The notes: a model not told the origin generated them from the letters alone. A stretch of DNA of 64,000 nt from Microvirga arsenatis (GCF_009910705.1 NZ_JAAAXJ010000004.1:62001-126000); one strand, 5' to 3'; numbered from the stretch's first letter, positions 36,898 through 48,602 are shown. A program made the numbers and translations.

Positions 36898-38388
36898 TCA
36901 CAACCCTGAGAGGGCGACGTACTTGATCTCGAGGAAGCCCTCGATGCCGTACTTCGAGCCCTCCCGGCCGAGGCCCGACTGCTTCACGCCGCCGAAAGGC
37001 GCCATCTCGTTGGCGAGCGCGGGCGTGTTCACCCCCACCATCCCGCTCTGCAGCGCCTCCGCCACCCGGAACACCCGCGCCATGTCGCGCGCATAGAAGT
37101 AGGAGGCCAGCCCGTACTCCGTGTCGTTTGCCATCCCGATCACCTCCGCCTCGTCCCGGAACGCGATGATCGGCGCCAGAGGTGCGAAGGTCTCCTCCCG
37201 GGTCACCTTCATGCCCTGCCGGATCCCCGTCATGACGGTCGGCTCGAAGAAGGTGCCGCCCAAGCTCGACCTCTTGCCTCCGACCAGCACCTGAGCTCCC
37301 CCGGCAAGCGCATCGGCCACATGCTCCTCCATCTTCGCCACCGCCCGGTCGTCGATCAGCGGCCCCATGGCGACCCCGGCTTCGGTGCCCCGCCCGAGCT
37401 TCAGGCCCGCCGCCTTCTCGGCGAGCTTCGCGGCGAAGGTCTCCACGATGCCCTCCTGAACGTAGATGCGGTTGGCGCAGACGCAGGTCTGGCCGGCATT
37501 GCGGAACTTGGAGGCGAGCGCCCCTTCCACAGCCGCATCGAGATCGGCATCGTCGAACACGATGAAAGGTGCGTTGCCCCCCAGCTCCAGCGACAGGCGC
37601 TTGATGCCGCCCGCCGCCTCGCGCATGAGCCAGCGGCCCACATTGGTGGAGCCGGTGAAGGTGATCTTGGCCACCTTCGGGTTGCGGCAGAACTCTTCGC
37701 CGATGGGCTGGGCCTGCGTGGCGGTGATCACCGAGAAGGCTCCCTTCGGCACGCCCGCCCGCTCGGCCAGCACGGCCAATGCGAGCGCCGAGAGCGGGGT
37801 CTGGGCGGCAGGCTTGAGCACCATGGTGCAGCCGGCCGCCAGCGCCGGACCGACCTTGCGGGTGATCATGCCATTGGGAAAGTTCCAGGGGGTGATGGCC
37901 GCGCATACCCCGACCGGCTGCTTGAGCACCAGGATGCGCTGGGAGGGCGTCGCGCCGGGAATGACGTCGCCGTCGATGCGCTTGGCCTCTTCCGCGAACC
38001 ACTCGATATAGGCGGCGTTGGAGACCACCTCGGCCTTGGCTTCGGCGAGCGGCTTGCCCTGCTCGGTGGTGAGGATCAGCGCCAGGTCGTCGGCATGCTC
38101 GATGATGAGATCGTACCAGCGGCGCAGGATGCGGCTGCGCTCCTTCGCGGTTCGCCGCGCCCATTCGGGCTGCACGGCGTGCGCCATGTCGATGGCCCGG
38201 CGGGCCTCCTCCGCCCCGAGATCGGGCACATGGCCGATGAGCGAGCCGTCAACCGGGTCGGTGACCGCAAAACGCCGGCCTTCCCGAGCCTCGATCCACT
38301 CGCCCGCCACGGGCGCGCGAAACTCCAGGAGCGAGGGATCCCGGAGACCGAGGGAATGGGTACCGGCAGAGCGCAGGGCTGTGGTCAT
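36898..38388 (-). CDS. NAD(P)-dependent aldehyde dehydrogenase, candidate sulfolactaldehyde dehydrogenase
   Basis: A 496-residue GabD-like aldehyde dehydrogenase with cofactor motif TPWNFPNGMITRKVGPALAAG, ITFTGSTNVGR, catalytic Glu268 in LELGGNAPF and nucleophile Cys302 in FRNAGQTCVCANR. The family includes succinate-semialdehyde dehydrogenase and the sulfolactaldehyde (SLA) dehydrogenase of sulfo-ED bacteria. It is the last gene of the sulfoquinovose operon and overlaps the TauE/SafE gene by 4 bases (ATGA), so oxidation of SLA to sulfolactate is the inferred role. From sequence alone succinate-semialdehyde could also be a substrate. Confidence 0.9.
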   Translation of the reverse strand: MTTALRSAGTHSLGLRDPSLLEFRAPVAGEWIEAREGRRFAVTDPVDGSLIGHVPDLGAEEARRAIDMAHAVQPEWARRTAKERSRILRRWYDLIIEHADDLALILTTEQGKPLAEAKAEVVSNAAYIEWFAEEAKRIDGDVIPGATPSQRILVLKQPVGVCAAITPWNFPNGMITRKVGPALAAGCTMVLKPAAQTPLSALALAVLAERAGVPKGAFSVITATQAQPIGEEFCRNPKVAKITFTGSTNVGRWLMREAAGGIKRLSLELGGNAPFIVFDDADLDAAVEGALASKFRNAGQTCVCANRIYVQEGIVETFAAKLAEKAAGLKLGRGTEAGVAMGPLIDDRAVAKMEEHVADALAGGAQVLVGGKRSSLGGTFFEPTVMTGIRQGMKVTREETFAPLAPIIAFRDEAEVIGMANDTEYGLASYFYARDMARVFRVAEALQSGMVGVNTPALANEMAPFGGVKQSGLGREGSKYGIEGFLEIKYVALSGL

Positions 38389-39155
38389 GGAGAAACTCCC
38401 AAAAGTCGGAAAACGGCAGGCGCCGCAAGCGATACGCCTGACAGGAAGAGAAGGACGAAAACGATGCGCCGCATGGTCGGCGCCGGAACCGGAGGCGGCC
38501 AGCGGCGCGCCGCATAGGTGGCGCCCATGACCGAGGGAATGGCGAGAAGACCGGTCAAGGTCGAGGCAGGCGGAAGGTTGCCCGAAACAACAACCAGGCC
38601 GATTCGGAACACCGCATTGAGTGCAAACACCGTCACCAGGGTCTCGCGGATCTTCACCAGGGTCATGGGCTGACGGTAGAAATGATAGACGAGCGGCGGT
38701 CCTGCCGTCGAGAACATGCCGCCCATGACCCCGGCGACGGCTCCGAAGAACACGAACGATCCGTCGCCCGACGGCCTTGCCAGAGGTTCGGGTTTGCGCG
38801 CCAATTGCAGGCTCGACACCACGATGGCTACGCCGAGGAGCAGGCGCAGGAGATCGGCTTGGGTGTCGGCAAGCCATTCCAGGAGCCAGTATCCGACGAA
38901 GAGCATGGGGATGCTGGCGGCCATGACGAAGGCGAATTCACGCCAGGCCACATCCCGCCAGCCCTTGAGCAGCATCTGCGTGGCGTTCACCAGGGTGAGG
39001 ACGCTCACGATCATGGCGGCGTCCGGCAGCGACAGCAGGCCGGTCAGCCCCACGCCCCCCATGGTGATGAGCCCGAAGGCGAAGCCCGTCAGGGTCTGCG
39101 CGTAGGCAGCGGCGCCCGCCAGCGCAAGAAAGCCGATGAGCGCCGCAAGCGACAT
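38385..39155 (-). CDS. TauE/SafE-family exporter, candidate sulfolactate exporter
   Basis: A 256-residue membrane protein with about eight hydrophobic segments and the two family half-repeats, the first with GFAFGLITMGGVGLTGLL and the second with FFGAVAGVMGGMFSTAGPPLVYHFY. TauE/SafE proteins are anion exporters for sulfite, sulfoacetate and related sulfonates and occur in several sulfoglycolysis operons. Placed between the sulfoquinovosidase (3-base gap) and the aldehyde dehydrogenase (4-base overlap), it most likely exports sulfolactate, the sulfonate left after sulfo-ED. No gene for sulfolactate desulfonation is present in the window, in agreement with export. Confidence 0.9.
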   Translation of the reverse strand: MSLAALIGFLALAGAAAYAQTLTGFAFGLITMGGVGLTGLLSLPDAAMIVSVLTLVNATQMLLKGWRDVAWREFAFVMAASIPMLFVGYWLLEWLADTQADLLRLLLGVAIVVSSLQLARKPEPLARPSGDGSFVFFGAVAGVMGGMFSTAGPPLVYHFYRQPMTLVKIRETLVTVFALNAVFRIGLVVVSGNLPPASTLTGLLAIPSVMGATYAARRWPPPVPAPTMRRIVFVLLFLSGVSLAAPAVFRLLGVSP

Positions 39156-39158
39156 GGT

Positions 39159-41162
39159 TCAGGCATTCCTCAGATCTGCGAACAGGCTCGCGAAGGTCGA
39201 CCCGGCCCGGTAGAACACCGGCGGCTCGCCCAATGGTGCAGGCACCGTCACCTCCTGTCCACCTGCAAATGTCTGAGCCGACCACACATGGATCCAGTCG
39301 GCCCCTGCAGGCAGATAGGTGGACCATTCGGCCTTGCCGGCCTGCCAGACGGGAGCCACGAGCAGATCGGGACCGTAGAGATAGGCCTCCTGGACGGCAT
39401 AGGTGCGGGCATCGTCCTCGAAATGCAGGAAGAGGGGACGCTGGACCGGAAGACCACGGCTGGAAGCTTCCGCCACCAGGGATTTCAGATAAGGCGCGAG
39501 ATGCACGTAGATCCGCGTCATGCGGGCGAAGTGGGACAGCACCTCAGGATCCTGGTCGATCTGCAGGTTGTCGCGCGGGCGGTTGCCCTCATGGGTGCGC
39601 ATGACCGGCGTGAAGGCTCCCATCTCGGCCCAGCGCATGATCAGCTCCGGGGTGCGCACGTTCCCGAAGAGGCTGGTGTAGCCGCCGATATCCGAGTGGT
39701 GATAGGCGTTGCCCAGGAGCCCCGACGAGAGCGCGCCGGAAATGACGGTCACGAGACCGTCGTGGCGGGTGAAGTCCACCGACTGGTCTCCCGCCCAGAG
39801 CAGGGGGCAGTGCCGCTGCACGCCGGTGAAGCCAGCGCGCATGAAGAACAGGATCTCGCCGCGCTTGCCGCGGCTCTCCACGGCGCGGGCATTCACCTCG
39901 GCCCAAAGGGTCGGCCAGGCATTGTGCATGATCCTGGCATCGATCCCGTTGGCAAGCTTCACGTCGATGGGCAGGTACTCGCCGAAATCGGCCATCCAGC
40001 CGGAGAGCCCGTAATCGATCATGTTCTGGCCGATCACGCGTTCGGCGAACCAGGAGGCGGCCTCCGGGTTCGTGAAATCGACGACGCCGCAATCGAACTC
40101 GCCGAAATCCACGAGAGCCGTCTTGCCGCTCTCGTCCTTCGCGAAATAGCCCGCAGCCTCCGCCTCCGGGAACAGGGACCCGTCGACGGCGATATAGGGA
40201 TTGACATAGCCGAGGAAGCGGATGCCGCGATCTTCCAGCTCGGCGATGCGCTGGCGCAGCCCCGGATAGCGATCCTCGTTCGCCTTCCAGTCCCAGAACA
40301 GGCGCGCCCCGAAGGAGGTGTGGCGCAGGCCCACCCAATCCTCGCACCAGAGGCCCGACACCTTCGTGCCGGCCGCGACGATGCGCTCCAGCCTGTCGAA
40401 GGAACCGGCCCCGTCCTTCAGCCCGATGATCGCACCGCCATAGACCCATTCCGGCAGGGGCGGCTGACGCCCGAAGCGCTCGGCCATGGCCTCGACCAGG
40501 GCGATGAAGGTCGGCCGCGCGGTGAGCTCGATGCGCTCGGGCACGGCCCAGATCTCGATCTCATGGAAGTCGGGGCGCCGGAAGTCGAAGGCGGAATAAG
40601 CCGTGGTCTCCACATGCAGCGCGTAGCGGCGCGAGGAGAGATAGGTCGGCTGCGGGTAGTTGGTGTTCCAGTAATCGCCGCCGGCCTTGCCCATGACATC
40701 CGCCCTGAAGGTGATCTCCGTCGTCTTGTCACGGCCGACGCCGGGCTCCGATGTCCACAGGGGAAAGCGGCGCCCGCGCAGGTCGAAATAGGACATCTGC
40801 TCGCCGCCGCCCCAGACATGCTCCCCCTGCTCCGCATGCACGCGAAGCCAGATGCGGTTGATGGAGCTGTCATCCGTCCTCACGTGGAGAGCGCCGTTTC
40901 GCCCGTCGCCCGACACCTGAAGCACCAGGCGGGCTGGCTGGCCAGGGGCCGCGGAGAAGGCGATCTCGGAACCTGACACTGCCGCATGCACCAGGGGCGT
41001 GCGCTCGATGAAGTAATCCTCGATGTCGAAATTGCCGCGGTACATGTCCATCCGCGCGTCGCCCCGACCGACGAAGAGGCAGGGCGCTTCGCTCCGGTGG
41101 CGCAGGATCGGCCTGCCGTCGAGGATGAGGTCGAAGCCGGTGGAGGTGGTCTGGATCTGCAT
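39159..41162 (-). CDS. Sulfoquinovosidase (GH31, YihQ-type)
   Basis: A 667-residue glycoside hydrolase family 31 enzyme aligning closely with E. coli YihQ: HVWGGGEQMSYFDLRGRRFP, SEPGVGRDK, nucleophile Asp392 in GWMADFGEYLP and acid/base Asp459 in WAGDQSVDF. The residues that read the sulfonate in YihQ (Arg301, Trp304, Tyr508) are present as Arg287 and Trp290 in ARLFWDW and Tyr495 in SDIGGYTSLF. The enzyme releases sulfoquinovose from its glycosides, chiefly sulfoquinovosyl glycerol. There is no signal peptide, so cleavage happens in the cytoplasm after import. It lies 8 bases after the SDR gene. I am confident of specificity because of the conserved triad. Confidence 0.95.
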   Translation of the reverse strand: MQIQTTSTGFDLILDGRPILRHRSEAPCLFVGRGDARMDMYRGNFDIEDYFIERTPLVHAAVSGSEIAFSAAPGQPARLVLQVSGDGRNGALHVRTDDSSINRIWLRVHAEQGEHVWGGGEQMSYFDLRGRRFPLWTSEPGVGRDKTTEITFRADVMGKAGGDYWNTNYPQPTYLSSRRYALHVETTAYSAFDFRRPDFHEIEIWAVPERIELTARPTFIALVEAMAERFGRQPPLPEWVYGGAIIGLKDGAGSFDRLERIVAAGTKVSGLWCEDWVGLRHTSFGARLFWDWKANEDRYPGLRQRIAELEDRGIRFLGYVNPYIAVDGSLFPEAEAAGYFAKDESGKTALVDFGEFDCGVVDFTNPEAASWFAERVIGQNMIDYGLSGWMADFGEYLPIDVKLANGIDARIMHNAWPTLWAEVNARAVESRGKRGEILFFMRAGFTGVQRHCPLLWAGDQSVDFTRHDGLVTVISGALSSGLLGNAYHHSDIGGYTSLFGNVRTPELIMRWAEMGAFTPVMRTHEGNRPRDNLQIDQDPEVLSHFARMTRIYVHLAPYLKSLVAEASSRGLPVQRPLFLHFEDDARTYAVQEAYLYGPDLLVAPVWQAGKAEWSTYLPAGADWIHVWSAQTFAGGQEVTVPAPLGEPPVFYRAGSTFASLFADLRNA

Positions 41163-41170
41163 GGATCGTC

Positions 41171-41947
<777 letters not shown>

Positions 41948-42829
41948 TTAAACGGACGGATCGAAACGGGATTCGGGCAGGCCCGGCACATCGACCGGCA
42001 TGGCAAACAGGCTGCCGGAATGGGGAAAGGTCTTAAGCTCGTCCTCCGACCGGCCGGTGCGGGCGGAGGTCACATAGAGCGTTCTCAGATCGGGCCCGCC
42101 GAAGCACACCATCGTGGGACAACGGGCCGGAACGGCGTATTCCGCCAACAGGGCTCCATCGGGAGCATAGCGTTGAACGCGCCCGCCCTCGAACAGGGCA
42201 GTCCAGTAGCAGCCTTCCGCATCCACGGCCGCGCCGTCGGGGCGCCCCCGGTCGTCTTCGGTGGGCTGAAGGCGCACGAACAGGGTCTTGTCCCTCGCCT
42301 CGCCGTTTGCAGGATCGTAGGCATAGCGCCACACCGTGAAGGTCGGCGTGTCGGAGTGGTAGAGGGTGCGGCCGTCCGGCGAGAAGGCGACGCCGTTCGA
42401 GGTCAGCAATCCTCCCGCCAGCGTCGCGAGCCCGCGCTGGTCGTAGCGGTAGAGATGCGCCTTGCCGCCCTCCTTCGGCTCGTCGATGGTGCCGGCGAGG
42501 AAGCGTCCTGCCGGATCGACACGGCCATCGTTGAAGCGGCTGGTGCTCTGGTTCTCCGGATTATCGGCGAGCTTCCTCTCGCGCCGGCCTCGGGAATCGA
42601 GGAGCCACAAGCCGGAGCGGAAGCCTGCGATGAAGCCGCCGCCCTTCCTGAACCCGATGCAGCCGATCTCCTCGGGCATGGGTGTGACGTCGTGCGCTCC
42701 GCTCGCGGGTTTGTAGCGATGGAGCGCGCAACCTTTGATGTCGACGAAGTACAGCGCCTGCTCCTCGGCGGACCAAATCGGGCACTCGCCCAGTTGGGCT
42801 CGGAGGTCGAGCTCGACCGTCAGGGGCAT
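41948..42829 (-). CDS. SMP-30/gluconolactonase-family hydrolase, candidate sulfogluconolactonase
   Basis: A 293-residue six-bladed beta-propeller of the SMP-30/regucalcin family. It starts MPLTVELDLRAQLGECPIWSAEEQALYFVDIKG, with metal ligand Glu15 in GECPIW, the RFNDGRVDPAGRFLAGT loop, LLTSNGVAFSPDGRTLYHSDT and RPDGAAVDAEGCYW (metal-binding Asn and Asp). It should hydrolyse 6-deoxy-6-sulfogluconolactone to the acid in sulfo-ED. ATG 42829 lies 11 bases after the aldolase stop; longer readings would overlap that gene. Confidence 0.9.
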   Translation of the reverse strand: MPLTVELDLRAQLGECPIWSAEEQALYFVDIKGCALHRYKPASGAHDVTPMPEEIGCIGFRKGGGFIAGFRSGLWLLDSRGRRERKLADNPENQSTSRFNDGRVDPAGRFLAGTIDEPKEGGKAHLYRYDQRGLATLAGGLLTSNGVAFSPDGRTLYHSDTPTFTVWRYAYDPANGEARDKTLFVRLQPTEDDRGRPDGAAVDAEGCYWTALFEGGRVQRYAPDGALLAEYAVPARCPTMVCFGGPDLRTLYVTSARTGRSEDELKTFPHSGSLFAMPVDVPGLPESRFDPSV

Positions 42830-42840
42830 CGCCTCGATCC

Positions 42841-43647
42841 TCAATAAGCCGCAGCCGGAGCGCTTGCCGGGGCAGGCTGGTCCCGCAGGGAACCGAGCCA
42901 TTCGGAGGCGCGGCCCGTCATCATGGCAATGTCGGAGGCAACCGCCACGTAGCTGTAGCCGTAGCCGATGAATCGCCGCACCATGTCGGGATTGGGGCCA
43001 ACGATGCCGACAGGCTTCCCGGCGTTCTGCGCCATCGCGGCAGCCCTCTCGATCAGCGCCTGGACCTCGGGATGGGCGATGTTGCCGATATGCCCCATGG
43101 ATGCGGCGAGATCGCCCGGTCCGACGAACAAGGCATCGATTCCGGAAACGGACGCGATCTCCGGCAGCCGCTCGATGGCCTCCGGCGTCTCGAGCTGCAC
43201 GATGACCGCCACGTGATCGTTGGCGCGCTTGAGGTAGTCCGTGGCGCGGCCAAAGCGCGAGCCGCGATGCACGGCGGCGACGCCGCGTACGCCTTCCGGC
43301 GGATATTTCGCGAAGGAGACGGCTTGGCGCGCCTCCTCGGCCGTCTGCACGAAGGGCAGCATGACCGTTCGGGCGCCCGCATCGAGCACGCGCTTGACGA
43401 GCACCTGATCGTTCCAGGCGAGCCTCACCACGGGTTCGGCCGGCGTGCAGCCGATGGCGCGCAGGATATGCGCCAGATCCGACACCTCGATCGGCACATG
43501 CTCCATATCGACCACGAGGAAGTCGAAGCCGCTATAGCCCATCGCCTCGGCGGTGGCAGGGGCCGCTGCCATGAGCCAGGTGCCGAGCGGCGGCTTCGGT
43601 CCCTCGCCCTTCAGCCAGCCCTTGAAACGGTTTTCGATGTCGGCCAT
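42841..43647 (-). CDS. HpcH/HpaI-family aldolase, candidate KDSG aldolase
   Basis: A 268-residue class II pyruvate aldolase: His50 in VVDMEHVPIE, VRGVAAVHRGSRFGRATDYL, metal ligands Glu153 in VQLETPEAIE and Asp179 in FVGPGDLAASMG. The family splits 2-keto-3-deoxy acids into pyruvate and an aldehyde. In the sulfo-ED route 2-keto-3,6-dideoxy-6-sulfogluconate (KDSG) is cut to pyruvate and sulfolactaldehyde; the operon supplies the enzymes before and after this step. Gaps of 10 and 11 bases join it to the dehydratase and lactonase genes. Confidence 0.9.
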   Translation of the reverse strand: MADIENRFKGWLKGEGPKPPLGTWLMAAAPATAEAMGYSGFDFLVVDMEHVPIEVSDLAHILRAIGCTPAEPVVRLAWNDQVLVKRVLDAGARTVMLPFVQTAEEARQAVSFAKYPPEGVRGVAAVHRGSRFGRATDYLKRANDHVAVIVQLETPEAIERLPEIASVSGIDALFVGPGDLAASMGHIGNIAHPEVQALIERAAAMAQNAGKPVGIVGPNPDMVRRFIGYGYSYVAVASDIAMMTGRASEWLGSLRDQPAPASAPAAAY

Positions 43648-43657
43648 GGCAATTCTT

Positions 43658-45391
43658 TCAGAAGATGGAGGGCTCGGCCACGAGACTGCGGGTGGCCAGG
43701 AAGTCGAAATCACAGCCTTCGTCGGCCTGGGAAACGTGGCGCTGGTAGAGAGCGGCGAAGGAGCGCTCGTAGCGCAAGGCTGCGGGCTTCCATTCAGCGC
43801 GGCGACGCTCCAGTTCCTTCTCGTCGACCCGCATGTCGAGGCGACCGGCCTCCACGTCGAGTTCCACGAGGTCTCCCGTCCTGAGAAGACCGAGGGGGCC
43901 GCCCACGGCCGCCTCCGGCGCCACGTGCAGGATGCAGGTGCCGTAATGGGTGCCGCTCATGCGCCCGTCGCAGATGCGCACCATATCGCGCACGCCTTGT
44001 TTCAAGAGCTTCTTCGGGATCGGCAGGTTGCCCCATTCCGGCATGCCGGGCGCACCGACGGGTCCCGCATTGCGCAGCACGATGACCGTATCCTCGGTAA
44101 TATCGAGATCCGGATCGTCGATGGTGCGGTTCATCTCGGCGGGGCTGTCGAAGACGAGCGCCGGCCCCACATGCTTGAGGAATTTCGGGTTGGCCGCGGA
44201 GGATTTCATGACGGCGCCATTGGGAGCGAGATTGCCGCGCAGCACGGCCAGCGTCTTGCCGCGCGAGAGCGGCACGACCGGATTGTCCTCTCCGCGGATG
44301 ACCTCGTCGTTCCAGCATTCGGCTCCGGCGATGTTCTCGCCCAGCGTCCTGCCGTTCACGGTCGCAGCGTCGGGCTCGAGATGCCGCTCGAGCTTCTTGA
44401 GCAGCGCCGGCAGCCCGCCTGCGAAATAGAAATCCTCCATCAGGTACTCGCCCGAGGGAAAGAGGTTGGCGCAGACCGGCACACGCCCCGCCATGTCGGA
44501 CATGTCGTCCAAGGTGAGATCGATGCCGGCGCGGCGCGCCATGGCGATGAGATGGACGGCGGCATTGGTGGAGCCGCCCAGCGCCATGTAGGTCACAAGT
44601 CCGTTGCGGAAGCTTCTGGCATCGAGGAAGCGGGACGGTTTCAGGTCTTCCCAAATCATCTCCACGATGCGCTCGCCGCAGGCCGAGGCCATGCGCGGGT
44701 GGCCGCTGTCTGCCGCGGGAATGGAGGAGGCGCCCGGCAGCGTAAAGCCCATGGCGTCCACGATGGACGTCATCGTGGACGCCGTCCCCATGGTGTTGCA
44801 GGTGCCGATGGAGCGGGTCATCCGGCTCTCCAGATCGACCCAATCGGCCTGTGTGATGTTGCCGGCGCGAAGCTCGTCCCAATACTTCTTCGTATGGGTG
44901 CCGGCTCCCGTCTTCTGCCCGCGCCACTGCCCGTTCGACATGGGTCCTGCCGGACAGTAGATCACCGGGATGTCCATGCTGATCGCGCCCATGAGCAGGC
45001 CCGGCGTGGACTTGTCGCAGCCGCCGAGCAGCACGGCGCCATCGATGGGATGGGAGCGCAGGAGCTCCTCCACCTCCATGGCCAGGAAGTTGCGGTAGAG
45101 CATGGTGGTGGGCTTCACCATCACCTCTCCGACCGAAAGCGCCGGGAGTTCCACCGGATAGCCGCCGGCCTGCCAGACGCCGCGCTTCACGGCCTCCGCG
45201 CGGTCGCGCAGGTGGGAATGGCAGGGGCTGAGGTCGCTCCAGGTGTTGACGATGGCGACGACGGGCTTTCCGAGGAACTCCTCCCGCCGCATGCCCATCT
45301 GCTGCGTGCGCTGGCGGTGCGCGAAGCCGCGCATGTCGTCGGAGGCGAACCAGCGCTGACTCCGCAGCTCCCCGATCGTTCGGCGTGTCAT
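43658..45391 (-). CDS. IlvD/Edd-family dehydratase, candidate sulfogluconate dehydratase
   Basis: A 577-residue iron-sulfur dehydratase with the three cluster cysteines Cys57 (NTWSDLSPCHSH), Cys125 (LLGGCDKSTPG) and Cys198 (GTCNTMGTASTM), and the C-terminal VRICDGRMSGTHYGT loop. Relatives dehydrate sugar acids such as gluconate, arabonate and xylonate. Here the inferred substrate is 6-deoxy-6-sulfogluconate, giving KDSG. ATG 45391 (MTRRTIGELRSQRWF) is 11 bases from the upstream permease stop. The family alone would not tell sulfogluconate from other aldonates; the operon does. Confidence 0.92.
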   Translation of the reverse strand: MTRRTIGELRSQRWFASDDMRGFAHRQRTQQMGMRREEFLGKPVVAIVNTWSDLSPCHSHLRDRAEAVKRGVWQAGGYPVELPALSVGEVMVKPTTMLYRNFLAMEVEELLRSHPIDGAVLLGGCDKSTPGLLMGAISMDIPVIYCPAGPMSNGQWRGQKTGAGTHTKKYWDELRAGNITQADWVDLESRMTRSIGTCNTMGTASTMTSIVDAMGFTLPGASSIPAADSGHPRMASACGERIVEMIWEDLKPSRFLDARSFRNGLVTYMALGGSTNAAVHLIAMARRAGIDLTLDDMSDMAGRVPVCANLFPSGEYLMEDFYFAGGLPALLKKLERHLEPDAATVNGRTLGENIAGAECWNDEVIRGEDNPVVPLSRGKTLAVLRGNLAPNGAVMKSSAANPKFLKHVGPALVFDSPAEMNRTIDDPDLDITEDTVIVLRNAGPVGAPGMPEWGNLPIPKKLLKQGVRDMVRICDGRMSGTHYGTCILHVAPEAAVGGPLGLLRTGDLVELDVEAGRLDMRVDEKELERRRAEWKPAALRYERSFAALYQRHVSQADEGCDFDFLATRSLVAEPSIF

Positions 45392-45402
45392 GGCAAATGT
45401 CC

Positions 45403-46254
45403 TTATCCCTTGATGCCGCCGGAGGTGAGGCCGGACACGACGCGCTCCTGGAAGATCACGATCAGGACCGCGACGGGCACGATGCCGACGACGAGCGCCG
45501 CCGAGATCACCGGCCATGGGAAGGCGAACTCGCCCTGGTAGAGCGTGATGCCGACGGGCAGCGTGCGCAGCATGGGGTTGGAATTGAACGAAAGCGCGAG
45601 CAGGAACTCGTCCCAGGCATTGACGAAGGCGAGGATGCCCGCCGTGAAGACGCCCGGAGCCGAAAGCGGCACCACCACCTTGAACAGGGCGCCGATGCGG
45701 GTGCAGCCGTCGATCATGGCCGAGTTCTCGAGATCACGGGGGATCCCTTCGAAGAACGAGACCAGGATCAGGGTGCAGACCGGCAGGCTCAGCACCGTAT
45801 AGGGCAGGATCAGGGCCACCCAGGTGTTGAGCAGGCCGAGCGCCCGCATGATCTCGAAGAGCGGCACCAGCAGCGTGACGAGCGGGAAGGTCGACACGGC
45901 GATGATGGCCGACAGGATGAGGTCGCGCCCGCGGATCTGGAGCCGGGCGAGCGCATAGGCGGCGAGCACGGATATGAAGAGCGTCAGCGCGGTGGAGAGG
46001 ATCGCCACCATGAAGCTGTTGAACAGGAACAGCAGCAGGGGCTGGTCCGTGAAGGCGCGCAGATAGTTCGCGATCGTCGGCGCATGCGGCAGCCAGGTGA
46101 TCGGCTTCACGGTCAGCTCGGCTTCGGTCTTGAGCGACGTGAACAGGATCCACAGGGCCGGGAACATGCCGTTCACGACCAGGATGAAGCCGATCAGGAT
46201 GCGCAGCGGCTTGCCGGAGAGGATCGACTGGTTGGCAGGCGTATCGTGGCTCAT
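45403..46254 (-). CDS. ABC sugar permease (MalG/UgpE type), sulfoquinovose operon
   Basis: A 283-residue inner-membrane permease with six membrane segments and an EAA-type loop (ENSAMIDGCTRIGALFKVVVPLSAPG). It has the short N-terminus and TSLKTEAEL periplasmic start typical of MalG-like carbohydrate permeases. It lies 4 bases after the MalF-like gene and 11 bases before the dehydratase, tying transport directly to catabolism. Confidence 0.92.
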   Translation of the reverse strand: MSHDTPANQSILSGKPLRILIGFILVVNGMFPALWILFTSLKTEAELTVKPITWLPHAPTIANYLRAFTDQPLLLFLFNSFMVAILSTALTLFISVLAAYALARLQIRGRDLILSAIIAVSTFPLVTLLVPLFEIMRALGLLNTWVALILPYTVLSLPVCTLILVSFFEGIPRDLENSAMIDGCTRIGALFKVVVPLSAPGVFTAGILAFVNAWDEFLLALSFNSNPMLRTLPVGITLYQGEFAFPWPVISAALVVGIVPVAVLIVIFQERVVSGLTSGGIKG

Positions 46255-46258
46255 GGCG

Positions 46259-47197
46259 TCACCCCTTGGCCCGGATCATGCGCAGGTAGACGGCCGTCAC
46301 ACCCATGGAGAGGGCGAACATGACCACGGCCAGCGCCGAGCCGTAGCCGAGATCGAGGAAGTCGACCGTGTTCTGGTGGATGTACATGGCAAGCGTCGCC
46401 GTGGATGTGCCGGGGCCGCCCCGCGTCATGGTGTAGGGAATGTCGAAGGTCTGCAACGCGGTGATGGTGCGGAAGATCAGCGCCACGACGATGGAGGGCT
46501 TCAGGAGCGGAAGCGTGATCTCGAAGAACTGCCTGAACCGCCCTGCCCCGTCCACCTCCGCCGCCTCGTAGAGCGAGCGCGGGATCGTCTGAAGCCCGGC
46601 CAGGATGATGAGCGCCATGAAGGAGGAGGTTTTCCAGATGATCGTCAGGCAGATCGCCGCGAAGGCCCAGTTGGCCGAGTTGAACCAGATCACCCCCTCG
46701 ATGCCGAGACGGCGAAGCACGTCGTTCACCACGCCGTACTCGGAATGGAAGAACCAGGCGAAGATCAGGCCGGCGAAGGAGAGCGGGAGCGCCCACGGAA
46801 TGAGCAGCGACAGGCGAACGGGCCACTTCACGTTGAACGGCAGGTTCGCCATGAGAGCAAGCCCCAGGCCCACGAGCAGCGCCCCGGGAACGGTGATGAG
46901 CGTGATGAGAACCGTGTTCCAGGTGGTCTCCCAGAACACCGGGTCTTCCAGCATGAGGGCGTAGTTCTCGAGCCCCGCGAAGCTCGCGGGCACGCCGGAG
47001 GTCAGGGATAGATTCTGGAAGCTCGTCCAGATCAGACGGCAGACGGGATAGACGATGATGAGCGTCAGCAGAAGCGCCGCAGGCATGAGCAACAGCACCG
47101 CAAGGGTCCGCTCGCTCGGATCGAGGAAACGCGTCCACCATTTCGTGCCGCTCTCGCTGGGCGCCCTTACCAGGGTCGTTTCGCTGGCTGTTGCCAT
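46259..47197 (-). CDS. ABC sugar permease (MalF/UgpA type), sulfoquinovose operon
   Basis: A 312-residue permease of the CUT1 carbohydrate family with six membrane segments and the EAA loop [29 protein letters not shown] 47197 ([10 protein letters not shown]) is preceded by GGATGAGG; an in-frame ATG at 47206 would add three residues. It pairs with the MalG-like permease to form the channel for sulfoquinovose or sulfoquinovosyl glycerol, an inference from the operon. Confidence 0.92.
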   Translation of the reverse strand: MATASETTLVRAPSESGTKWWTRFLDPSERTLAVLLLMPAALLLTLIIVYPVCRLIWTSFQNLSLTSGVPASFAGLENYALMLEDPVFWETTWNTVLITLITVPGALLVGLGLALMANLPFNVKWPVRLSLLIPWALPLSFAGLIFAWFFHSEYGVVNDVLRRLGIEGVIWFNSANWAFAAICLTIIWKTSSFMALIILAGLQTIPRSLYEAAEVDGAGRFRQFFEITLPLLKPSIVVALIFRTITALQTFDIPYTMTRGGPGTSTATLAMYIHQNTVDFLDLGYGSALAVVMFALSMGVTAVYLRMIRAKG

Positions 47198-47273
47198 GGT
47201 CCTCATCCTGCCGGGTCGGAGGTGGAGGACGGACGCCCGCGGGCGTCCGTCGAAGGTCTTGGGTTTTCGAGCC

Positions 47274-48602
<1,329 letters not shown>

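Noticed and set aside
38682..40976. Long plus-strand open frame (764 codons) opposite the sulfoquinovosidase and exporter genes
   Set aside because: Antisense shadow of two clearly real genes; composition is Arg/His/Gly-rich with no recognisable domain.
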